Below are positions 1 through 8,323 of a stretch of 64,000 bases of DNA, in pieces. The DNA is from JALOLV01 sp046295175 (GTDB taxonomy: Bacteria > Bacteroidota > Bacteroidia > Cytophagales > Spirosomataceae). The stretch covers positions 12,971-76,970 of the forward strand of contig JBKBNY010000017.1 of NCBI GenBank assembly GCA_046295175.1, in the 5' to 3' direction. A program made the translations under genes and the position numbers. The first letter of the stretch is position 1. Every line of letters starts with the position of its first letter. A model generated the notes under the pieces. The model was not told the origin of the DNA and did no database searches. It worked only from the letters and a program-made list of their open reading frames with translations.

Positions 1-927
1 TCTTGCCGCAACAGTCTGATACCCTTCGCTTCTCATTAAAACATCACCGTCTTTATCGACCATCGCAAAGTAGTATTCCTCGTTGTTTTCGTTGTAGAAA
101 GTCGTAAAACCTTCAGCAGGCGATTCAGTATGACCTTTGTAGGCACTACAAACCATGTAATCGTCGATTTCTCTATCTGCCAAAAATGCAAAAGCCGCCA
201 TCAGAGATTCATTATCTTTGTACGGGCAACTACGTGCAATCTCTTGGTGATTACCCGCTTTCAGAATCGCGTAGTGTAATCCGCCTTCTTCAATGAATTT
301 CCAACGTTCTTTAATACCTTGGTTTGTTTGAACCGAACGCAAACCATTATCTCTGGCAGCTACGGTCGGGTAGCCCTCACTTCTCATCAAAACATCACCG
401 TCTTTATCGACCATTGCAAAGTAGTATTCTTTGTTATTTTCGTTGTAGAAGGTCGTAAAACCTTCAGCAGGCGATTCGGTATGGCCTTTATAGGCACTAC
501 AAACCATGTAATCGTCGATTTCTCTTTCCGATTCTGGTGCTTCTGATGCTTTTAGGAAACTGGCTATCGAAAACGAATCGTTTTTTCCTTTTAGGTAATC
601 TAAAGCAGCTAAAAGAAGAGCTTGACTTTCAAACTTTGGACCACGAGCAATCTCTTGGTGGTTACCTGCCTTGAGAGCATAATACCACTGGCCGTCTTCT
701 TCAACTACTTTCCAACGCTCATCGATAGGTGCATTTTTCTTTACAGATTCTACGCCATTATCTCTTACGGTTTCGTTAGGATAAGACTCACTAAATAATA
801 AGGCCTTACCAGCCGCATCGTTGTAGTGAAAGTAGAACATTCCATCTTTTTCGCTTTTGAAAGTTTCGAAGCCAGGTTTTCCGGAGGTTGACTCTTGAGA
901 AAAATCGTATTCGTCAATATGTGCCAT
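1..927 (-). CDS. Multi-repeat YegP-like (DUF1508) protein, 3' end beyond the window
   Basis: Open from the ATG at 925-927 to the left edge, at least 309 codons, no stop seen. It contains repeated DUF1508 modules with the family's hallmark 'KAGNHQEIARG/S' and 'GF..F....E.YYFAMVDKDG.VLMRSEGY' segments; I count at least five half-modules. E. coli YegP has only two repeats in about 110 residues, so this is an expanded version. Two 351-bp-spaced copies (about 10-185 and 361-536) are nearly identical at DNA level, which suggests recent internal duplication. No signal peptide, so probably cytoplasmic. The family is small and of unknown biochemical role. It runs alone; no adjacent gene on the same strand within 280 bases. 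Family call is confident; function is unknown. Confidence 0.85.
   Translation of the reverse strand, partial: MAHIDEYDFSQESTSGKPGFETFKSEKDGMFYFHYNDAAGKALLFSESYPNETVRDNGVESVKKNAPIDERWKVVEEDGQWYYALKAGNHQEIARGPKFESQALLLAALDYLKGKNDSFSIASFLKASEAPESEREIDDYMVCSAYKGHTESPAEGFTTFYNENNKEYYFAMVDKDGDVLMRSEGYPTVAARDNGLRSVQTNQGIKERWKFIEEGGLHYAILKAGNHQEIARSCPYKDNESLMAAFAFLADREIDDYMVCSAYKGHTESPAEGFTTFYNENNEEYYFAMVDKDGDVLMRSEGYQTVAAR
10..536 (-). repeat. Near-identical direct repeat inside the YegP-like gene
   Basis: Segments about 10-185 and 361-536 align at a constant 351-base (117-codon) offset with only scattered, mostly third-position differences. Each encodes one pair of DUF1508 motifs. The low divergence suggests a recent duplication or ongoing gene conversion. 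Confidence 0.8.
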
Positions 928-1164
928 GATAAGAAAATGGGTTTGGAGGGTGTCAAAAAAAGTTTTTTGGAGCGATTTAAATGTAATTTATACAATTGTT
1001 TTTTAAAGTGCCAAATTTTAAGCGTAATTCTTTGATTTTAAGACGAATAGAATTAAAAAATGTAACAAATAATTTGATAATTTATTGAGCGGATATGTTT
1101 TAATTCTAAAAATCAATTGTAAAACCAAAGCACTTATGTTTAATACTTTACCCTTCCGATAAAA

Positions 1165-1197
1165 CAAAAAGAGTTGTGCATGGCACAACTCTTTTTG
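1165..1197. terminator. Intrinsic terminator downstream of iorB-like gene
   Basis: Perfect 15-bp stem (1165-1179 with 1183-1197), three-base loop ATG, A-run on the left arm and T-run on the right arm, so it can work in both directions. It lies 17 bases after the stop of the molybdenum hydroxylase large subunit read on the minus strand. Confidence 0.85.
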
Positions 1198-1214
1198 AAC
1201 TATAAGAAATTGAA

Positions 1215-3374
1215 TTAACCAATATTATTAACATCAAAAGGCAATTTACGGATTCGCTTGCCAGTTGCTGCAAAAATGGCATTGCCCAATGCTGGTGCAA
1301 TTGGCGGAAGCCCTGGCTCACCAACTCCTCCTGGGTTTTCGCCACTATCAATGATGTGAATTTCCATTTTAGGAGCTTCGTTGAGTCGCATTACATTGTA
1401 TTGATGGAAGTTTGTTTGGTCACAAACACCATTTGTGAATGTGATTCCGCCTTTGACAGCCGCCGAGATTCCCATCACGATATTTCCTTCGGTTTGGGCT
1501 TTTACGTGGTCTGGGTTTACGTAGTATCCGCAATCCAAAACCGAAACTACATTCTCGATTTTGATTCCAGAACCTTGCTTTGAAACCGTTATACAAGCTC
1601 CGCTTATACTGCCAAACGATGCAAAAATAGCGATTCCACGTCCCCAACCATCAGGTAATTTTTCTTTGTAATTGGCTTTTTCGGCGAGTGTAGTAAGTAC
1701 ATTCCGATAACGTTCATCTTTGATAATTGACAAACGGGCATCGAGTGGGTCTTTGCCAGCCAAATGGGCTAATTCATCAATGAAACACTCTTGTCCCCAT
1801 CCAAAATTAGAAGCATAAACCGAACGCCACCAAACAATCGGAATATCGGTTTTGACATTCGTCCAACTAATTTTAGAAACTGGGAATTCATATTTGCTAT
1901 TTTCGGTACTGATTTCACCCGATAACCAAGGGTCTGCTTCATCGTTTCGTAAGCCATTAAATACTTGACCCACAATAGATTCGCCAATAGCATGATGATG
2001 AAAACCTTGGATTTTACCATTTTGAACAAATCCTTGCATAGCACTCAACATACCCGGACGATACGGCCCTTGCGTGATGTCATCTTCACGAGTCCAAATC
2101 ATTTTTACAGGTTTTTTGAGTTCTTTTGCCAAATAACATGTTTCGTTGAGGTAATCGTGGTAAGCCTTACGGCCGAACGAACCACCCAAGAGCGGAACAT
2201 TGAACTTAATTTTATCTTGACTAATGCCCAATGCTCTCGAAACATCGGCCAAACCACCATCTGGCCCCTGTACGTGAGCCCAAACCTCGGCTGTGCCGTC
2301 GTCTTTTACATGCACAACTGCACACTCTGGCTCGATTGGAGCGTGTGCCAAGAATGGAGTCTCGTAAACTGCATCAATTTTCTTAGAAGCACTGGCAAAT
2401 TTTGCGGCAAAATCACCTTTTTCTTCGTGATTAATACCTTCTTTTTTGGCGGCATCATAGCAAGCAGCAAAGTATTTATCAGTGGTCATGTTTTTTTCTA
2501 AATCACCATTATCCCACTGAACTTTCAATGCTTTTCTACCTTTGAGAGCTGCCCACCAGTTAGTTGCAATGACCGCCACCGCTTCTGATTTACGGTGAGG
2601 CATTGGTCTTTCGCATTTCATTACTTGCAAAACACCTGCAACTTTTTTGGTTTCGGAGTCATCAATCGAAGCGATTTTTCCGTGAATGGCTGGTGAGTGC
2701 AAAATACAAGCATACACCATGCCCGGTACATCAACATCAATTCCGTAAACGGCCTTACCCGTAACTCTATCTGGAACATCGAGGCGTTTGTTGTATTTAC
2801 CTAAGATTTTGAAATCTTTAGGGTCTTTTAGTTTCGGATTTTTCGGAACAGGCAATTTTGAAGCCTCATCTACTAATTCGCCATAAGTGAATGATTTATC
2901 CGAATTTTTTAAGAGAATCTTACCATCTTGAGCATAGCAGTTGGCAACTGAAGTATTCCATCTTTTTGCGGCGGTCTCTATGAGCATTTCTTTGGCCGCT
3001 GCACCTGCCTTGCGAAGTGGATTCCAAAGTCCTCGAACGGTACTACTACCACCAGACTGTTGGCTACCGTATTTTGATTTACCATCCGACTGTATCAACT
3101 TTACTTTGTCTAAACTCACTTCTAATTCTTCGGCTATCAACGAAGGAGCCGCTTGAGTTGAGCCTTGGCCCATATCGGGGCGAGGGTTGATGAGGGCAAT
3201 ACTGCCATCGGTACTTATAATGATAAATGGATTGATTTCGAGGTCAAGAACCGTCGGAGCTATCTTGCTTGCCTGACCACTTTTTCCCATTGCCGAAACC
3301 CCAATCATAAGCCCAAGACCAGTTAGTCCACTGGTTTTGAGGAAGTTACGGCGAGAAGAATCTATATTTTGCAT
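1215..3374 (-). CDS. iorB: Xanthine dehydrogenase-family molybdopterin-binding subunit (isoquinoline 1-oxidoreductase beta type)
   Basis: Large catalytic subunit of a periplasmic molybdenum hydroxylase that oxidises aldehydes or N-heterocycles; the true substrate is unknown. 719 residues from the ATG at 3374; a TTG three codons earlier is less likely. The N-terminus has a twin-arginine signal (SRRNFLK) followed by a hydrophobic stretch, so the folded cofactor-loaded protein is exported by Tat. Recognisable motifs are DMGQGSTQA near residue 65, the hammerhead region GKAVYGIDVDVPG, GGSFGRK, and the C-terminal GGVGEPG containing the catalytic Glu. It follows the 2Fe-2S subunit by 43 bases in an apparent operon. 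A cytochrome c electron acceptor often accompanies such pairs but is not adjacent here. Symbol is by family; the substrate is not implied. Confidence 0.9.
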   Translation of the reverse strand: MQNIDSSRRNFLKTSGLTGLGLMIGVSAMGKSGQASKIAPTVLDLEINPFIIISTDGSIALINPRPDMGQGSTQAAPSLIAEELEVSLDKVKLIQSDGKSKYGSQQSGGSSTVRGLWNPLRKAGAAAKEMLIETAAKRWNTSVANCYAQDGKILLKNSDKSFTYGELVDEASKLPVPKNPKLKDPKDFKILGKYNKRLDVPDRVTGKAVYGIDVDVPGMVYACILHSPAIHGKIASIDDSETKKVAGVLQVMKCERPMPHRKSEAVAVIATNWWAALKGRKALKVQWDNGDLEKNMTTDKYFAACYDAAKKEGINHEEKGDFAAKFASASKKIDAVYETPFLAHAPIEPECAVVHVKDDGTAEVWAHVQGPDGGLADVSRALGISQDKIKFNVPLLGGSFGRKAYHDYLNETCYLAKELKKPVKMIWTREDDITQGPYRPGMLSAMQGFVQNGKIQGFHHHAIGESIVGQVFNGLRNDEADPWLSGEISTENSKYEFPVSKISWTNVKTDIPIVWWRSVYASNFGWGQECFIDELAHLAGKDPLDARLSIIKDERYRNVLTTLAEKANYKEKLPDGWGRGIAIFASFGSISGACITVSKQGSGIKIENVVSVLDCGYYVNPDHVKAQTEGNIVMGISAAVKGGITFTNGVCDQTNFHQYNVMRLNEAPKMEIHIIDSGENPGGVGEPGLPPIAPALGNAIFAATGKRIRKLPFDVNNIG

Positions 3375-3417
3375 TTTGTTCAAAGTTTAAGTAATTGAAA
3401 GTACTAATTTCTCTTTC

Positions 3418-3906
3418 TTATTTTCCACCACCCACATTTCCAGACGCTACCATGTCTGATGCTCGATGGATTGCCTTGCGGATGCGGTCGTAGGTACCAC
3501 AGCGACAGAGATTTCCGCTCATGGCGGTGTCGATATCTTCGTCGGTTGGTTTAGGATTAGATTTCAACAACGCAACCGCCGACATGATTTGCCCCGACTG
3601 ACAATACCCGCACTGAGGAACTTGTTCTTCAATCCAAGCTTGCTGTACGGCATGAAGCTGAGTTTCGCCAATACCTTCAACTGTCGTGATTTTTGCATTT
3701 TTGGCTACCGAAGAGATAGGTGTTTGACACGACCGAACTGGTTGCCCGTTTAAGTGTATGGTACAAGCTCCACACATGGCCATTCCGCAACCGTATTTTG
3801 TGCCTTTCAGACCGACAAAGTCTCTAATCACCCAAAGCAGTGGCATATCGGGTTCTACATCGACTTTTGTTTTTTTACCATTGATGGTTAAGTTGAATAC
3901 TGCCAT
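3418..3906 (-). CDS. iorA: 2Fe-2S subunit of molybdenum hydroxylase (IorA type)
   Basis: 162 residues from ATG 3906. An upstream in-frame extension to 3999 exists, but family alignment starts at MAVFNLTINGKK. The N-terminal plant-type ferredoxin domain carries C-G-x-x-x-C-G-x-C (GCGMAMCGAC) and the C-terminal helical domain carries QCGYCQSG plus LCRCGTY, so two 2Fe-2S clusters are expected. It passes electrons from the molybdenum centre of the downstream subunit. First gene of a two-gene operon with iorB. No signal peptide of its own; in this family the small subunit is exported by hitch-hiking on the Tat-carrying large subunit (established for related enzymes, inferred here). Confidence 0.92.
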   Translation of the reverse strand: MAVFNLTINGKKTKVDVEPDMPLLWVIRDFVGLKGTKYGCGMAMCGACTIHLNGQPVRSCQTPISSVAKNAKITTVEGIGETQLHAVQQAWIEEQVPQCGYCQSGQIMSAVALLKSNPKPTDEDIDTAMSGNLCRCGTYDRIRKAIHRASDMVASGNVGGGK

Positions 3907-4085
3907 TTTATTTTTGTTTAATGCTGATTCGTAAATAATTACGTAAATTTTAATATAATGTAGGATTTTTGCAAGAACAATTCCAAATTCAAGACACACA
4001 AAATCAACAAAATGTTGCGTCGGCGAATCTTAAAATTTAGTAATTCAAAAAATATGTAATTAACTTGCCTTCAAAGAATCACAAA

Positions 4086-5216
4086 ATGAATTTGATATTT
4101 ATAAGAAAAGCCGATTTAGTACTCATTTTTTCGCTATTAAAAATATCCTTTTTGTACGCTCAGATTGATAATCGAAAGCTCGAATTGGTATCTGAACTGG
4201 ATAGCTCAAAAATTAAAAAAGTACAATTTAGTTTTTCGTCAATTAACTATTTAAAAAATAATGAATACTTCAATCAAATGGTGGATGGATACACGCTTTT
4301 TGGTGTCTATGTAAATCCGCAGGTGAGGTATCAGCTAACTAAGAAAGTATTGCTCGAAGGAGGTGTTTTCTTGGATAAAACCTTCGGAAAATCAGGCTTT
4401 CATGCAATTGAGCCAACATTTTCGATAAAATATCAGACCGATAATTGGCGATTAAATTTCGGGAATTTAGAAGCTAATGTAGCCCACCGTATGATTGAAC
4501 CATTGATAAATTTTGAACAAATTATTAGAGACCCACTCGAATACGGTGTTCAGGCAAAATATCAGAAAAATGATATTTTTTTTGATACTTGGCTCGATTG
4601 GCAAAAAAGCACAATTGCTGGAGAGGCTGGTCAAGAACATATTCTATTTGGCGTGAATTATATGGGAAAGAAGTTCAAGATTCAAGGTACAAGGGTTAGT
4701 GAAAATCAACCAGAAACAGGAAATCAGAAACTAAGACTTCAGCCAATTTTGCAACTAACGGCTTTTCACCAAGGTGGCCAAAACACCACGGGAGATTTAC
4801 CCGTTTTGACCTTTATGAATTTAGCTGCAGGGTTGAACTTTGGTAAAACAATCAATCCAAAATGGAATTTATCATTTGAGCCTTATTTTGTGGGTTATCT
4901 CGAAAATAAAAATACTGGAAAAGCCGCCTATCTAAATCTTAAATTAGAGTCAAAGAGTACTAAATTCTATCTGAATTATTGGAATGGAAATAATTATATC
5001 TCGCCAATGGGCGGTGGTTTATTTCAATCTGTTTCGAGGAAGTTTGGTAATGAAAATTACACTGAAAAAGTAAGAAAATTATTGATTTTTAGATTTATAA
5101 AAGAATGGGAATTGGTAGAAAACCTCAATTTATCATTTAGATTTGAACCCCATTTCGACCTCAAAAACCAAATTTTTGAACATAGTGAAGGTCTCTATTT
5201 GAGATTAAAAATATAA
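4086..5216 (+). CDS. Secreted beta-rich protein, probable outer-membrane beta-barrel
   Basis: 376 residues from ATG 4086; a TTG at 4065 would add seven residues and is less likely. The N-terminus has a basic start, then a hydrophobic core ending in FLYAQ, a typical Bacteroidota signal peptidase I site. The mature part is a long run of alternating polar/hydrophobic strands rich in Tyr, Phe and Trp, with short turns (for example YQTDNWRLNFGNLEANV), the pattern of an outer-membrane barrel. I do not recognise a specific family. The divergent neighbour is the iorAB pair and the two share 179 bases of upstream DNA, but no functional link is visible. Could be a porin or an assembly-type barrel; function unknown. 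Confidence 0.6.
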   Translation: MNLIFIRKADLVLIFSLLKISFLYAQIDNRKLELVSELDSSKIKKVQFSFSSINYLKNNEYFNQMVDGYTLFGVYVNPQVRYQLTKKVLLEGGVFLDKTFGKSGFHAIEPTFSIKYQTDNWRLNFGNLEANVAHRMIEPLINFEQIIRDPLEYGVQAKYQKNDIFFDTWLDWQKSTIAGEAGQEHILFGVNYMGKKFKIQGTRVSENQPETGNQKLRLQPILQLTAFHQGGQNTTGDLPVLTFMNLAAGLNFGKTINPKWNLSFEPYFVGYLENKNTGKAAYLNLKLESKSTKFYLNYWNGNNYISPMGGGLFQSVSRKFGNENYTEKVRKLLIFRFIKEWELVENLNLSFRFEPHFDLKNQIFEHSEGLYLRLKI

Positions 5217-5247
5217 AATGTGATAGTTTTTAGCTACCTACCACATT
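5217..5247. terminator. Possible bidirectional terminator between convergent genes
   Basis: Ten-base stem with one mismatch (5217-5226 with 5238-5247) and a T-rich loop, located between the convergent stops of the barrel-like gene and the MFS gene. Modest strength; no long T-run. Confidence 0.4.
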
Positions 5248-5249
5248 CT

Positions 5250-6410
5250 TCAATACAATTTTACTTTCGTCACCAAATACGACCATAAGCAAGCCAACGT
5301 AGCAATCACCAAAAAAGCAAACGGTAAATTAATGGCTTTTGAGATAAATCCAATCACAACTGGGCCCGCCAAAAAACCAAAAATGCTGAATGTGTTCATA
5401 ATCGCCAGACCTGCTCCCGGAGCCATGTTGGGTACTCTTGCAGCCGCTCCGTAAAGAATTGGAGCTCCGCACGATACTCCTGCACCTACCATTGCAAAAC
5501 CAATTATCGAAGTAGCTGTGTAGGGGAGTGTTACTGCCAAAACTAATCCAGCAGCAGCGATGATTCCACCAATTTTGATTACGTTATTTGCTCCATATTG
5601 AGGAGCAAGGCTATCTCCGAGTAATCTACCTGCCGCCATAAACATCGAGTATCCTGCCAATCCCCAACCAATAAAATAAGGATTAGTTTCTACTACATCT
5701 CGCATATATACGGCCGTCCAGTCGGCCATTGTGCCTTCGGTTATGTTTACGCACAAACTCACCAAAACCATCATTAATAATGCACCTTTTGGAAACGAAA
5801 ACTTTGAGTCTCCTTCGCTTTCAGTTATTTTTTCGTCTTTGATTGACATGATACGCTTGAGGTTATAGAAAGTCAATATTATAACCGAAAAACTCATCAA
5901 ATACATCTGCATATTAGGCTGGATTCCCAATCCAATCATGAAACTGGCGATAAACGACCCCAGCATCAGTCCGACACTAAACATTCCGTGTGAAGTCGAA
6001 ATGATACTAATGCCTTCTTGGTGTTCGAGAGCGGTTACGCAAGTATTCATCGCAACATTGGTAATGGCTATGCCCGTTCCGATTAAGAAAAGTCCGAGAC
6101 CCACCAATGCAATATTTGAAGCACTCATCGGAATACAATAAACCAAAGATGTATAGAGAATGCCGCCAATTGTGGTGTTTTTCATCCCAATTTTATTAAT
6201 CAAAATCGTAGAAACTGGGTTAAAAAGTCCTGCTCCAAATGGCAAACAGAGTAGCAAAAGGCCTAATTCGGCATCGTCTAATGCGAATTTTTGCTTGACA
6301 AACGGAATGAGTGTAGCCCAATTGCCAAACAAAAAGCCAATCGAAATAAAAACTGCTCCCAAAGCCAAACTTTGACGATGGGTAAAATATGTTTTAAGAT
6401 GAGAAGTCAT
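5250..6410 (-). CDS. MFS transporter (YbjJ-like)
   Basis: 386 residues, about twelve hydrophobic segments, inner membrane. The N-terminal half shows the YbjJ-like pattern (GNWATLIPFVKQKFAL near residue 30, then LGLLLLCLPFGAGL), and the cytoplasmic loop between halves (around residues 190-205) is charged (KDEKITESEGDSKF). The family is annotated as sugar or drug efflux, but substrates are poorly known, so none is assigned. It sits downstream of the VOC/HAD pair on the same strand, with 67 bases between, and may be co-transcribed. The HAD enzyme suggests a sugar-phosphate context, which is only an inference. Confidence 0.8.
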   Translation of the reverse strand: MTSHLKTYFTHRQSLALGAVFISIGFLFGNWATLIPFVKQKFALDDAELGLLLLCLPFGAGLFNPVSTILINKIGMKNTTIGGILYTSLVYCIPMSASNIALVGLGLFLIGTGIAITNVAMNTCVTALEHQEGISIISTSHGMFSVGLMLGSFIASFMIGLGIQPNMQMYLMSFSVIILTFYNLKRIMSIKDEKITESEGDSKFSFPKGALLMMVLVSLCVNITEGTMADWTAVYMRDVVETNPYFIGWGLAGYSMFMAAGRLLGDSLAPQYGANNVIKIGGIIAAAGLVLAVTLPYTATSIIGFAMVGAGVSCGAPILYGAAARVPNMAPGAGLAIMNTFSIFGFLAGPVVIGFISKAINLPFAFLVIATLACLWSYLVTKVKLY

Positions 6411-6477
6411 CGTTTATTGAAAATTTTTGTAGGAAAATGAATCAAGAAATCATTAGAAAATCCTAAAAATCATGGTA

Positions 6478-6867
6478 TTAGATGGTAATTTCGATGCGAT
6501 TGCCCTCAATATCCAGAATCACGCTTTCGTAGTAGCCATCGCCAGTCCAGCGAGGTTCGCCAATGATTTCAATTCCGTCGTTTCTAAATTTTTCGGTCAA
6601 TTCATCCACTTTTTCTTTAGAACCAACCGAAACTGCGAAGTGAATCAGACCAGTAAATTGTTCATAAATATTATTTTTTGAATCAGGAATATTTACCATT
6701 CGCATCAATTCGAGTCTTGCCCCATCAGTAAACGAAATAAAATACGATTCAAACCCCTTTTTAGCGTTTACGTACTTTTCATTCGATTTTCCGTCGAAAT
6801 AATTTTCGTAGAAATTCCTCATGGCTTCGAGGTCTTTGCAGTAAATGGCAATATGCTCGATTCGCAT
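6478..6867 (-). CDS. VOC-family (glyoxalase/bleomycin-resistance-like) protein
   Basis: 129 residues, one vicinal-oxygen-chelate domain with paired beta-alpha-beta-beta-beta modules. It starts RIEHIAIYCKDLEAMRNFY, has the mid-protein strand LIHFAVSVGS and ends with the family C-terminus DIEGNRIEI. His in RIEHIA, His in LIHFAV and the Glu near the C-terminus sit where metal ligands are found in glyoxalases. Short single-domain members form dimers. ATG 6867 is clear; it follows the HAD gene by three bases, so the two are translationally linked. Substrate unknown; names such as glyoxalase would overstate the evidence. Confidence 0.88.
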   Translation of the reverse strand: MRIEHIAIYCKDLEAMRNFYENYFDGKSNEKYVNAKKGFESYFISFTDGARLELMRMVNIPDSKNNIYEQFTGLIHFAVSVGSKEKVDELTEKFRNDGIEIIGEPRWTGDGYYESVILDIEGNRIEITI

Positions 6868-6870
6868 AAA

Positions 6871-7533
6871 TTATGACAATAAAGTTAGAATTTTATCGAA
6901 GTTAATATCTTGATAATCAGAGATGTAAGCGTTGCAAGGTGGCAGTTCTTCGGGTTTATATGTCGATAAAACACCAACCACTTTCATACCGGCATTGATA
7001 GCCGCTGTTACTCCCGAAAAAGAATCTTCAAAAACAACACAATCGGTAGGATTTACCCCAAGATTCGCCGCAGATTTGAGATAAACCTCAGGATTTGGCT
7101 TGTGATATGTAACATTATGACTTGCCAAAAGCGAACCCATTTTTTCTCTGATTGGCAATTTGCTTAAAATCAAATCCATGTTTTCGACGGGTGCCGAAGT
7201 GGCTATTCCAGTTTTTACACCGTTTGTTTTGAGTTCATCAATAAATTCAAGAAGACCATTGATTGGTTTAACGTGTTCGTCGTAAATTTGTCGAAACATC
7301 AGTTCTTTTTCAAACTCCATTTGCTCAAATTCTTCGCCTACAATCTCACGTTTGAAGAAATATTTAAGGATATAACTATTCGATTTTCCGTACATGTGAG
7401 CGATAAATTCCTCTTCTGTCGCACCGATTCCGTGTTTTTCAAGAAACGCTTTCCATGCCAATGAGTGATAAGGATTGGTATCGCAGATGACTCCATCCAT
7501 GTCAAAAATCACGGCGATATTACTATTATTCAT
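6871..7533 (-). CDS. HAD-family phosphatase / beta-phosphoglucomutase-like
   Basis: 220 residues, a subclass IA HAD hydrolase. Motif I is DMDGVICD near residues 11-18 with both catalytic Asp residues, motif II is ATSAP, motif III Lys is in HKPNPEVY, and motif IV is FEDSFSGV. The helical cap between motif I and II matches beta-phosphoglucomutase and 2-deoxyglucose-6-phosphatase relatives. It dephosphorylates or isomerises a small sugar phosphate in the cytoplasm; exact substrate not deducible. First gene of a tight pair with the VOC gene (three bases apart). Confidence 0.88.
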   Translation of the reverse strand: MNNSNIAVIFDMDGVICDTNPYHSLAWKAFLEKHGIGATEEEFIAHMYGKSNSYILKYFFKREIVGEEFEQMEFEKELMFRQIYDEHVKPINGLLEFIDELKTNGVKTGIATSAPVENMDLILSKLPIREKMGSLLASHNVTYHKPNPEVYLKSAANLGVNPTDCVVFEDSFSGVTAAINAGMKVVGVLSTYKPEELPPCNAYISDYQDINFDKILTLLS

Positions 7534-7665
7534 GTTTTCTATGGTTTAACTTACTCTTGCAAAATTACTTGGTTGTGGCTTTGTTTTCTAACATTTCATT
7601 AGCTGATAGTAGTACTGTATTGATATTTGTAGTGCAATTTTTCTGCTAAATATGCAAATGTAGAT

Positions 7666-8217
7666 TTATTCGGTTTCTTCTTTAGCCTTTTCAGGTTCGT
7701 CTTTGGTGAGGTCTTTGATTAAATTTCCACCCGCAGGAATCCAATCGGAAACTTTTGAAACCACCGCAGGAGCCACCTTGATGGTGTGTTCGTAAACCAA
7801 TGATTCTTTAGTATATTTTTCCGGAATCCTGACCTCAATTGTTTCGGTCAACCACAAAAAAATACTGATTCCAAAAAGCCAAGTAAATGCTCCTACAATT
7901 GCACCTGCAAAACTATCCATTGTGCCCAAAATCGTAAATCTAAGGGCTTTGCGGAGCATCCAGCCAAAGCGATTCAATAAAAAAATGGTCGGGAAGAATA
8001 TCAGCGTAAAACTCAAATATGGTAAAAAACGATAACTGAGTTGTTCGCCAATGTGTGGAGCCAGCATGTTCATCCCAAATCCTAAAAATTTGAAGCCTAT
8101 CACAATTGCCACAATAAATGCCGCTACTCCGATAATTTCTATCAGTAAACCCTTCTGATAGCCTCGGTATGCTCCGTAAACAATAGGTAAGATGATGATT
8201 AAATCAAGAATATTCAT
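7666..8217 (-). CDS. CvpA-family membrane protein
   Basis: 183 residues with four hydrophobic segments: residues about 3-20, 28-50, 65-85 and 100-122. The N-terminal 'NILDLIIILPIVYGAYRGYQKGL' is the standard CvpA opening, with the conserved aromatic-Arg-Gly turn. The C-terminal tail is cytoplasmic and charged (KDEPEKAKEETE). CvpA proteins are inner-membrane proteins linked to colicin V production in E. coli and, more generally, to envelope homeostasis; the molecular role is unclear. It is divergent from the GH32 gene and shares a 106-base promoter region. Confidence 0.85.
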   Translation of the reverse strand: MNILDLIIILPIVYGAYRGYQKGLLIEIIGVAAFIVAIVIGFKFLGFGMNMLAPHIGEQLSYRFLPYLSFTLIFFPTIFLLNRFGWMLRKALRFTILGTMDSFAGAIVGAFTWLFGISIFLWLTETIEVRIPEKYTKESLVYEHTIKVAPAVVSKVSDWIPAGGNLIKDLTKDEPEKAKEETE

Positions 8218-8238
8218 GAATTATTTGAAAAGTTTAGG

Positions 8239-8246
8239 CAAAGATA
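8239..8246 (-). promoter_or_regulatory. -7 element for the cvpA-like gene
   Basis: Minus-strand TATCTTTG matches the Bacteroidota -7 consensus TAnnTTTG, 21 bases upstream of the ATG at 8217. No clear TTG at the usual -33 distance. Confidence 0.45.
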
Positions 8247-8292
8247 CGGTTTTGATTTTGAGGTTTTGGTGATGTTTTTCTATAAAATTTCC

Positions 8293-8300
8293 TAAATTTG
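8293..8300 (+). promoter_or_regulatory. -7 element for the GH32 gene
   Basis: TAAATTTG fits TAnnTTTG; a TTG at 8266-8268 lies 24 bases upstream, slightly long for the -33 element. The GH32 ATG is 23 bases downstream. Confidence 0.45.
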
Positions 8301-8323
8301 ATAATCTATTTTAAATATAACCT

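Noticed and set aside
1965..2501. 178-codon frame opposite to iorB
   Set aside because: Lies entirely antisense to a strongly supported gene, no recognisable domain.
5250..7533. Sugar-utilisation operon (MFS + HAD + GH32)
   Set aside because: The GH32 gene is divergent and separated by cvpA, no SusCD or kinase is present, and the MFS substrate cannot be read from sequence.
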